64,000 nucleotides of DNA from Pyropia yezoensis (Eukaryota; Rhodophyta; Bangiophyceae; Bangiales; Bangiaceae): the NCBI GenBank assembly GCA_009829735.1, contig CM020619.1, positions 4,479,727 through 4,543,726 of the forward strand. Direction: 5' to 3'. Position 1 is the stretch's first letter; each line of letters starts with the position of its first letter. The position numbers and the translations under genes were made by a program. Below, piece by piece: positions 55,525-64,000 of this stretch. The notes below the pieces were generated by a model that was given only the letters and a program-made list of their open reading frames with translations, made no database searches and had not been told where the DNA came from.

Positions 55525-55897
55525 ACCAGGAACGCGATCAGCCCCCCCCCCCCCCGTCCCCCCCCTCCTCCCCCTGTGGCGTCGGGCTCACGTCAGTAAA
55601 GCGGGGAAGACGAGGATGCGTCGCGTCACACGCCTGGAATGCGGGGAAGACGAGGCTGCGTCGCCCATGGGGTAGAGATGCCGGTAGGTGCGTCGCCCAT
55701 GAGGCAGAAGTGGAAGAGCCCAGGCGAAGTCACGCGCGTCGCCCGTCAGGCAGACGTGGATGAGCGCCGGCGAAGTCACCATCGCAAGGGACTCTCGGGA
55801 TTGATAATGCGCGCCCCACCGACACCACCCACTCAGTACATATATTCGATTTCCAGCATACAGGGCTTAACAAATAAATGGATTCACTCGTCCACCT
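55525..55897. repeat. Short tandem duplications upstream of the four-exon gene
   Basis: GCGGGGAAGACGAGG-TGCGTCGC occurs twice (about 55601 and 55639), and a block with GCGTCGCCC ... AGGCAGA-GTGGA-GAGC ... GGCGAAGTCAC occurs twice (about 55692 and 55736). This is the promoter side of the four-exon gene; no gene of its own. Confidence 0.5.
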
Positions 55898-56226
55898 GCA
55901 CTGCGGAACGCTTCAGCGCATTGGCAGTGCTCCAGAGTTTTCGGGCAAACGCGATCACCCAAATGTTCATGGGCTGTCTTGAAAACTAGCGTGTGTGCCA
56001 TGCGATTGGGCTGTGGCGTGGACCACAGAGCATAAACCACGAATCTGTGCGTGAAGGTGCGATTTAGAGATGTTTTTCAGAAGTACGGCGTACAACTGTC
56101 GGAACGAAATACAAAAATGCAATGTGGCATGATGACGGAATTTTGTAGTTCTGAAAATTGTCTCACAAGTTTCTGTCTTAAACTACCGTACGGCTGGTGT
56201 ATGTTGGATAAGATATGAGGGAAGGT

Positions 56227-56259
<33 letters not shown>

Positions 56260-57387
56260 GGAGGAGGAGGGAGGAAGGCCGGGTCGGGTGGTGGAGTTCG
56301 CCACGAGGAGCAGGTGGGTGGGATGGATGCGGGGACGGTGAGCCCGGCCGGCGCAGGTCCCGGCTGTGGTGGCACGCCTGGGACGGTTGTGGCGGCGGCG
56401 GTCATCACGGCCAGCTTGGCATGCTGGCGCCCCGGCATCCACTGTTGTCTTGGTCGCCGTCAACAATTGGGCTCGTGTACGGTGCTTTCAATTGGTGCTG
56501 GCGTCGCCAGATGCGGCCAAATGCAACCCCGTTCCGTGCAGTGCATATGCAGTGTGCATGCATTTTGAGGGCCTGACTATCCTGTGACTGTGGGAGGCCC
56601 GCCGTCGTTGGCGGGCGGACCGCGCATCTCCCCTGGGCGGGCCGTCGGCGCAGCTCCCTAGGGGGTGTGCTGATTTGCGGCTTGCCGTGGTGCACTGCCA
56701 TGCACCGCGCGGTACTTCGTGCGTTCGGCCCTGCGGTTGCCGGCGACGCGCTGGGTGTCGCCAGCAGCGATCCAGCGGTGGGCACCGTGGGAGAGGAGGC
56801 TGCCGATCCGTCCTTGCGCGCGGCGGCGGCGGGCGTGGGCGCGGGGGACGCGGAGGCGGGGGCTGCCGATCGGTCCGAGTGCGCGGCGGCGGGGGCGGGG
56901 AAGGCGGCGGCTAGCGGCGCGGCCGCATCGGCGGAGGCGGCGAGGGCTGCCGATCCGGCTGTTGGCGCGGGGGTGGTGGCGGCGGCGGCCGATCCGTCGG
57001 TGGGCGCGGGGGTGGCGGCGGCGGTGACCGATCCGGCTGTTGGCGCGGGGGTGGTGGCGGCGGCGGCCGATCCGTCGGTGGGGGGGGGGGGGGGGTGGTG
57101 GCGGCGGCGGCCGATCCGTCGGTGGGCGCGGGGGTGGCGGCGGCGGTGGCCGATCCGTCGGTGGGCGCGGGGGTGGCGGCGGCGGTGACCGATCCGGCTG
57201 TTGGCGCCGGGGTGGTGGCGGCGGCGGCCGATCCGTCGGTGGGCGCGGGGGTGGCGGCGGCGGCGGCCGATCCGTCGGTGGGCGCGGGGGTGGCGGCGGC
57301 GGTGACCGATCCGGCTGTTGGCGCGGGGGTGGTGGCGGCGGCGGCCGATCCGTCGGTGGGCGCGGGGGTGGTGGTGGCGCCGGCCGA
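55898..57387 (+). repeat. Left copy of a sequence duplicated across the gap
   Basis: Starts GCACTGCGGAACGCTTCAGC and matches 57888-59352 nearly base for base, including a poly-G run (31 G here, 29 there) and the 39-bp Ala-rich minisatellite. This copy ends at the gap and the other begins at it, so they are likely one locus assembled twice. Confidence 0.85.
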
Positions 57388-57887
57388 NNNNNNNNNNNNN
57401 NNNNNNNNNNNNNNNNNNNNNNNNNNNNNNNNNNNNNNNNNNNNNNNNNNNNNNNNNNNNNNNNNNNNNNNNNNNNNNNNNNNNNNNNNNNNNNNNNNNN
57501 NNNNNNNNNNNNNNNNNNNNNNNNNNNNNNNNNNNNNNNNNNNNNNNNNNNNNNNNNNNNNNNNNNNNNNNNNNNNNNNNNNNNNNNNNNNNNNNNNNNN
57601 NNNNNNNNNNNNNNNNNNNNNNNNNNNNNNNNNNNNNNNNNNNNNNNNNNNNNNNNNNNNNNNNNNNNNNNNNNNNNNNNNNNNNNNNNNNNNNNNNNNN
57701 NNNNNNNNNNNNNNNNNNNNNNNNNNNNNNNNNNNNNNNNNNNNNNNNNNNNNNNNNNNNNNNNNNNNNNNNNNNNNNNNNNNNNNNNNNNNNNNNNNNN
57801 NNNNNNNNNNNNNNNNNNNNNNNNNNNNNNNNNNNNNNNNNNNNNNNNNNNNNNNNNNNNNNNNNNNNNNNNNNNNNNNNNNNNNNN
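57388..57887. other. Assembly gap, 500 N
   Basis: Exactly 500 N, a usual placeholder for a gap of unknown size. Open frames crossing it are not real. Confidence 0.99.
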
Positions 57888-59352
57888 GCACTGCGGAACG
57901 CTTCAGCGCATTGGCAGTGCTCCAGAGTTTTCGGGCAAAACGCGATCACCCAAATTTCATGGGCTGTCTTTGAAAACTAGCGTGTGTGCCATGCGATTGG
58001 GCTGTGGCGTGGACCACAGAGCATAAACCACGAATCTGTGCGTGAAGGTGCGATTTAGAGATGTTTTTCAGAAGTACGGCGTACAACTGTCGGAACGAAA
58101 TACAAAAATGCAATGTGGCATGATGACGGAATTTTGTAGTTCTGAAAATTGTCTCACAAGTTTCTGTCTTAAACTACAGTACGGCTGGTGTATGTTGGAT
58201 AAGATATGAGGGAAGGTCGGGGGGGGGGGGGGGGGGGGGGGGGGGGGAGGAGGAGGAGGAGGAAGGCCGGGTCGGGTGGTGGAGTTCGCCACGAGGAGCA
58301 GGTGGGTGGGATGGATGCGGGGACGGTGAGCCCGGCCGGCGCAGGTCCCGGCTGTGGTGGCACGGCGGGGACGGTTGTGGCGGCGGCGGTCATCACGGCC
58401 AGCTTGGCATGCTGGCGCCCCGGCATCCACTGTTGTCTTTCGCCGTCAACAATTGGGCTCGTGTACGGTGCTTTCAATTGGTGCTGGCGTCGCCAGATGC
58501 GGCCAAATGCAACCCCGTTCCGTGCAGTGCATATGCAGTGTGCATGCATTTTGAGGGCCTGACTATCCTGTGACTGTGGGAGGCCCGCCGTCGTTGGCGG
58601 GCGGACCGCGCATCTCCCCTGGGCGGGCCGTCGGCGCAGCTCCCTAGGGGTGTGCTGATTTGCGGCTTGCCGTGGTGCACTGCCATGCACCGCGCGGTAC
58701 TTCGTGCGTTCGGCCCTGCGGTTGCCGGCGACGCGCTGGGTGTGCCAGCAGCGATCCAGCGGGGGCACCGTGGGGAGGAGGCTGCCGATCCGTCCTTGCG
58801 CGCGGCGGCGGCTGGCGTGGGCGCGGGGGACGCGGAGGCGGGGGCTGCCGATCGGTCCGAGTGCGCGGCGGCGGGGCGGGGAAGGCGGCGGCTAGCGGCG
58901 CGGCCGCATCGGCGGAGGCGGCGAGGGCTGCCGATCCGGCTGTTGGCGCGGGGGTGGTGGCGGCGGCGGCCGATCCGTCGGTGGGCGCGGGGTGGCGGCG
59001 GCGGTGACCGATCCGGCTGTGGCGCGGGGGGGTGGCGGCGGCGGGGTCGGTGGGCGCGGGGGTGGCGGCGGCGGTGTCCGGCTGGGCGCGGGGGTGGTGG
59101 CGGCGGCGGCCGATCCGTCGGTGGCGCGGGGGTGGCGGCGGCGGATCCGTCGACCGATCCGGCTGTTGGCGCCGGGGTGGTGGCGGCGGCGGCCGATCCG
59201 TCGGTGGGCGCGGGGGTGGCGGCGGCGGCGGCCGATCCGTCGGTGGGCGCGGGGGTGGCGGCGGCGGTGACCGATCCGGCTGTTGGCGCGGGGGTGGTGG
59301 CGGGCGGCGGCCGATCCGTCGGTGGGCGCGGGGGTGGTGGTGGCGCCGGCCG
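57888..59352 (+). repeat. Right copy of the gap-flanking duplication
   Basis: Same sequence as 55898-57387 with small length differences in homopolymers and minisatellite units. It continues without a break into the Ala-rich repeats to the right. Confidence 0.85.
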
Positions 59353-60717
59353 ATCCGGCTGTTGAACGCGGGGGTGGTGGTGGCGCCGGCTGGCCGCGCG
59401 GTGTTGGGGCGCGGCGGTGGTGGAGGCGGGGGAGGCGGCGGCTGGCGGCGCGGCGCCGGCTGGCGCGGCGGCGGCTGCATCTGGCCCCCCGGCGGGGGAC
59501 GCGGCTGGGGTTCCCTTGAGGGAGGAGGCGGCTGGCGACGCGGCGTCGGCTGCATCTGCCCGAGCGGCGGGAGAATCGGCGGGGGACGCGGCGGGGGTGC
59601 CCGTGAGGGAGGAGGCGGCTGCTTCTGGCCCCCTTGCGGGGGACGCGGCTGGGGTGCCCGTGAGGGGGGAGGTGGCTGGCGACGTGGCGTCGGCTGTGGC
59701 GGCGGGGGCGGCGCGCGACGTACCGGTGGAACGTGCTGGGGGACGCGGCTGGGGACGTGCTGAGGAACGCGGCGGGTGACGGGGCGGCGGACGGGGCGGG
59801 GGACGCGGCTGGCGCCAAGGCGTCTGACGGCGCGGCGGCTGCATCTCGCTGTGTTGCGGCTGCATCTGGTGGCGCGGCGGCGGACGCTGGCCGCTTCGCC
59901 ACGGCGGTGGGCGACGTCCCGGCGCACGTGCTGGGGATCGCAGCGGGGGACGTGGCGTCGGCTGTGGCGGCGGGGCGGCGCGCGACATACCGGTGGACGT
60001 GCTGGGGGACGCGGCTGGGGACGTGCTGAGGAACGCGGCGGGTGACGGGGCGGCGGACGGGGCGGGGGACGCGGCTGGAGCCAAGGCGTCTGACGGCGCG
60101 GCGGCTGCATCTCGCTGTGTTGCGGCTGCATCTGGTGGCGCGGCGGCGGACGCTGGCCGCTTGGCGACGGCGGTGGGCGACGTCCCGGCGCACGTGCTGG
60201 GGATCGCAGCGGGGGACGAGGCGGGCGAGGGTGCGGACGGTGACGTGGCGGCTCGGCCGGCGCTTTGGGGTGGTTTCAACCACTCCCTGGCCCGGGGCGA
60301 GCGCGCAGACGCTGCCGGCGTCGTCGACCACTGCCGAGATGGCGGGGCAGGCCCGAGGGGCTGCCGCACCGAGCTCCGGTGGCCGAGGGGGCGGTCAAGG
60401 CGGGGCGGGGGGGGGCCACGGCAGGGCGGGGGGCGGCCAAGGCAGGGCGGGGGGCGGCCAAGGCGGGGCGCGGCGCGGTCGGCCGCAGGGCGGGCGGCGG
60501 CAAAAGCTGTAACGGGGGCCGCTGTGTTGGGGGCAGGGCGCGGCGCGTCGGCTGCAGGGCGGGCGGCGGCGACAGCCGGAACGGAGGCCGCAGGGTCGGC
60601 CAAAGCCGGAACGGGGGCCGCTGTGTCGAGGGCAGGGCGCGGCGCGTCGACCGCCAGGTCAAGGGGGGGGGGACGGGGGCGCCGGCCTCCACTGCATCTC
60701 CTCCTCGTCTGCGCCAG
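58685..60717 (+). other. Ala/Gly-rich repeat region, possibly the 5' part of the next gene
   Basis: An ATG at 58685 (MHRAVLRAFGPAVAGDALG; same start in the left copy at 56700) opens an Ala-rich frame. It has a 39-bp minisatellite encoding VGAGVAAAVTDPA-type units, then GDAAGVPVREEAA-type repeats (59417-59779). A 268-bp tandem duplication follows at 59681-60216, then Gly/Arg-rich sequence. Frames change at GC-rich runs, so true coding is uncertain. The coherent amino-acid repeats on the + strand and the spliced gene that follows make it plausible that these are its 5' exons. The long Pro/Arg-rich - strand frames are shadows. Confidence 0.4.
59681..60216. repeat. 268-bp tandem duplication
   Basis: 59681-59948 and 59949-60216 are near-identical neighbours, both starting GACGTGGCGTCGGCTGTGGC. 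The unit is not a multiple of three, so it shifts any frame running through it. Confidence 0.75.
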
Positions 60718-63700
60718 TCGACGCTCACGCAAGCGGGCGCGACCGACGCCCTCAAGAGGCTCTCTGCCGCACGTGGCGGCGCGCGTGGCGCGGCTGCGGC
60801 CGCACGTGGTGGCGCGCGTGGCGCGGCCACGGCCACGCGTGGCGGCGAGCGTGGCGCGGCTGCGGCCGCACGTGGCGGCGCGCGTGGCGCGGCCGCGGCT
60901 GCGCGTGGCGGTGCGCGTGGCGGCGCGCGTGGCGCGGCCGCGGCCGCGCGTGGCGGCACGCGTGGCGCGGTCGCTCCCGCGGCGGAGAAGGTAAGCTCGT
61001 GTGCATCTTTTTCTTCATCATGGCGCAGCGGTGCCCTTTGGCGTTCCTTGGCTTGGGTTGACGGTGTGACTCTTTTTTGTGTCGTGGTCGGTGGCCGCTT
61101 CTAACTTCCGTGTCCCCCGTGTTGTTTGTGCCCCACGCTCGTCCTGGTTGGTCGCCGCGTCTATCTCCCGTGTCCCCTGAGTTGTTTGTGTTCCTCGCTC
61201 CAATGACTGTGCTGCACAGGCTGGAAAGAGAAAGATCGGACGGAAAGCGCAGGCTAGCAAGGAGGCGTCAGGCAGTTGCTCGGTACGTTTGCGCAACCTG
61301 CGTGGCTCCTTTTGGCAGCACCTTTGTGTCATCTGCATTGCATATGAGCATTTGTCCTCTGTGATGCCTCATGTGGTGTCAACTGGACCACATCTCACTC
61401 ACATTGAGGCCCCATCTGGATTACCGTATCGCTTCTCAAACGACGTGTGTCCCCACCCCCCTTGCATTCTCATGATACGTACGACGCAGTCATCTGCAGA
61501 GGATCCTGCACCTGCACCGAAGCGTCCAAAGTACGCTCCACAAGGCAAGAAGCGGCGGCGCTCGATGAGGGAGACATTGCTCCGGGAGCTGGCACCTCCC
61601 GGCGACAGCGACGAGGATGGCGGGGACGACTCGGACGGGTCCGCCGCGGCGGCCCTAGAAGAGCGGGACGCTGCGCAGGCGCGCGCCATGGAGGCCGCTG
61701 TGAAAGCCGCCGATGCCGCCAGGAAGGGAGTCCCGAGGGCGCCCGTTAGGCGGAAGGGGATGACCAAGGCTGCGCCCCAGGCTGCGCCGCCGCCTTCCAC
61801 GAAGGGCAAAGGCAAGGGACCGGCTGCACCGAAGAAGGGCAAGAAACTGGCTCTTCTTGCCACGAACGCGTCGCGGACGGGTGAGGGGAGCAAGCCGACG
61901 AGGGCCCAAGGTGAGTTGGCCGGGCCGGCCCTGACGCTCGCCGTCCGCCGGGAGGTGACCGCGCGCACCATCGCGCTCTTTAGCAATCCGCAGGACGCCG
62001 ACGACGTCTTCTTGTGCAACGACGACGCGCGGGCCATGTACATTGCCAGAATCATGGCGGTGGCGCCGGCCAGCATGGAGCGGGCGGAAGAGTTGGCGCG
62101 TCAGGTGGCGGCGGTCAACGCGCGGCCGAAGAAGGAGGAGACCAGCAGCGCGACGCGCACGACGGACATTCTGGGGCAATGTGCCCAGGCGCGGTCCACG
62201 GCGTACCACAGCTTGTGCACTTGGGTGTGGTCGTCGTGGACTGCTATGGTGGAGTACGAGTCGACGGAGGTGGACTACAGGGGCAACGAAGAGAGCAAGC
62301 GCACGTCAGCCATCGGGACGTGGTGGCTGAAGGGGAGGCGCTACCTCAACACCAAGAGCGGGCGCGCTGCGCTGTACAACTTGTGCGCCGCGTACATCAA
62401 TCGGTACGGTATGGAAGACGCCTACACGGACCAGTACCACAAGGGGCGTCGGGTGCTCAGCCTGTTGCTCGCCGTCATTGCCCTGATCGTCGCGAAGGTA
62501 TGGACCGTGCCCCTATGTTGTGTGTGTGGGTGTGTGTGTGGATGTGTGTGTGTCGTGTGAACTTTGTCTCTGTCGTTGTATATCATGTCATTCGGCACCA
62601 TCTGGCGCCATGCGTCATTGGACTGCATCTTACTCTGCATTGGGCTGCATCTGACCTGTCTTGGGCCCTCTGTTTTTCTTGGTGACTGCATCTCTCTGGC
62701 ATGTGGTGTGATTGTGACTGCTGCAGATTCGGTCCCAGCTTCTCCTCGACGTCTACGGACTGTCGGCATTGAAGAAGATGATGGGAGGCCTGAACCCGTC
62801 GCACCGCGCGTACTTCTGTGAGGAGCTCACCGCGCTGCATGCCGCGGCTGTCAAGCCCGGCTGCCAGTGGGTCAAGCTGTTTGCCACCGACGTGAAGGAA
62901 CCCTTCTGCGCGGCGGTGAAGGACCCAGACTCTACGCTGGGCACCACCACGAAGGTGGACAAGATCGGGCGGCGCACGCTTTACCACGGGGTCCAGTCCT
63001 CCTTGCAAGCCATCCTGAACCTGCTGAACGACGATAGCGACTCGGAGGAGTCTGACTTGTCGTCCGACGATGACGTCGTCCACGTCGTCATCCCGGTGAC
63101 GGCGACAGCGCCGTCATCTCGCGACGCGAAGCGCCGGGAGCGCCTCATGTCGGTGGCTCGGGTGGGGGGGGGGGGGCAGCGGGGATGCCGGCAGTCAAGG
63201 CCGAGATCGTTGAACCCGGCGTTGCTCATGACTTCTCCTCGTGGTATTCGGTTTCTTCGGACGACTCCTACGAGCAGGAGTCGGACGACTCCTACGTGAG
63301 GTTTGACGAGGGGGCCATGGAGGACGCCGAGTTTCTGGACTCGGAGCTGAGGATGGAGGACCTGAAGGACCTCGACGCGTCGCACGATCATTTTGAGTAT
63401 AGGTACACGAAGTTTGGTGGGTCTGATGGTGAGGAGGCAGGGGGTGGAGAGGACGGAGAAGCGGCGGCGGAGGACGAGGACGAGGAGGTGGCGGAGGAGG
63501 AGGAGGACGGGGCGGAGGATAAGGGGGAGGAGGAGGAGGAGGGGGAGGAGGAGGAGGAGGGGGAGGGGGAGGGGGAGAAGGAGGAGGAGGCGGAGGCGGA
63601 GGAGGAGGAGGAGGCGGAGGAGGTAGAGGAGGAGAAGGAGGCGGAAGAGGAGGAGGGGGAGGGGGAGGGGATGAGGAGGGGCAGGAGGAGGGGGAGGAGG

Positions 63701-63874
63701 AGGAGGGGGAGGAGGAGGAGGAGGAGGGGGAGGAGGAGGAGGAGGGCGAGGAGAAGGGCGAGGAGACGGAGGGTGACGGAGAGGCTTAAGAGAGCGACGC
63801 GGGCGAGAGCAGCAAGGGCACCACGTGACTCGCGTCGGTCTGTACTTGCTTCGTGCCCGCACCCGGCTTGGTGA
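60718..63874 (+). CDS. Multi-exon gene of unknown family, low-complexity ends
   Basis: Exons 60718-60990, 61220-61282, 61490-62497 and 62727-63874. Introns of 229, 207 and 229 bp are GT-AG and all in phase 0 (donors GTAAGC, GTACGT, GTATGG). Exon 1, whose own start is unclear and may be spliced from further left, encodes ARGGARGAAA repeats of 30 bp, RGG-like. Exon 3 has basic stretches (KRPKYAPQGKKRRRS), an acidic patch, then a folded-looking region (CTWVWSSWTAMVEY, SAIGTWWLKGRRYLN, ALYNLCAAYINRYG) that continues in exon 4 (LLLDVYGLSALKKMMGGL, GRRTLYHGVQSSLQ). Exon 4 then has a 13-G run (63164-63176) that breaks frame, an acidic segment and a long GGA repeat. No domain is recognised; the composition suggests a nuclear protein. 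Confidence 0.65.
63424..63780 (+). repeat. GGA/GAG simple repeat
   Basis: Mostly GAG/GGG triplets. Read as coding it gives a long Glu/Gly tail, then turns to Arg-rich after about 63670, which suggests a frame slip within the repeat. Confidence 0.85.
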
Positions 63875-64000
63875 GATACCACCCATGTGTACGCATGGCC
63901 TACATTTGGTGTGCGAAGGACTGCATTAGACGTCGTTTGGATGCATGATGCGATCACAATGTGGTTGAGGAGAACCCAGTTTGTTGATCAATAGCGGTCG

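Noticed and set aside
56405-58026. Long frames that cross the run of N
   Set aside because: They exist only because N is read through; the gap length is a placeholder.
58474-60732. 752-aa open frame on the - strand
   Set aside because: It is the Pro/Arg-rich reverse of the Ala/Gly-rich repeat region and has no domain. The + strand reading gives coherent amino-acid repeats.
1-64000. CRISPR array
   Set aside because: No evenly spaced identical repeats with unique spacers were seen. The tandem repeats found are minisatellites or palindrome arrays in a eukaryotic context.

Overview
The window looks like nuclear DNA of a GC-rich eukaryote. Several genes have short GT-AG introns (about 160-230 bp) whose reading phases match across the junctions, and there are Ty3/gypsy chromodomain retroelements and PIF/Harbinger, Tc1/IS630 and pogo DNA transposases. 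No bacterial operon structure, rRNA, tRNA or CRISPR array was seen. A red alga of the Porphyra/Pyropia type is my best guess from GC content, intron style and repeat content, but nothing here proves it. Host genes are few: a secreted alpha carbonic anhydrase (35400-36227), a signal-peptide-like repeat protein (26537-27502), and a multi-exon gene of unknown family at the right end (about 60718-63874). Most of the rest is mobile DNA.

Layout. 1032-2381: PIF/Harbinger transposase. 6050-25418: a Ty3/gypsy element (outer, + strand) with 5-bp target duplications GGAGT on both sides. A second Ty3/gypsy element (inner, - strand, 7762-17135, two 468-bp LTRs) interrupts its gag, and a TA-flanked terminal-inverted-repeat element (24325-25058) splits its 3' LTR. 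25815-26070: fragment of an inner-type LTR. 28853-30142: broken tyrosine-recombinase gene. 32498-34000: decayed secreted-protein coding region. 38981-47666: an 8.7-kb TA-flanked element that splits one copy of a dispersed repeat whose unsplit copy lies at 30362-30973; it holds an IS630/Tc1-type transposase, a gag fragment, a spliced zinc-knuckle gene and a pogo-type transposase. 47880-48241: solo LTR of the outer family with GAGTG target duplications. 48549-49270: about 200-bp G-rich tandem repeat. 52051-55524: an intact-looking four-exon transposase-like gene. 55898-59352: a sequence present on both sides of a 500-N gap, probably a false duplication. 59681-63874: low-complexity repeats leading into the multi-exon gene.

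The most interesting signals are in the retroelements. Both Ty3 elements carry an extra ORF antisense to gag-pol, between pol and the 3' LTR, and the two predicted proteins look homologous. The N-terminus of the outer one also resembles the start of the tyrosine-recombinase locus. The inner element, but not the outer, is studded with the palindromic heptamer CAASTTG, often with longer matched arms, on coding, non-coding and LTR DNA alike. An antisense accessory protein plus an element-specific motif recalls transposon anti-silencing systems such as VANC in plant VANDAL elements, but that link is only a hypothesis.
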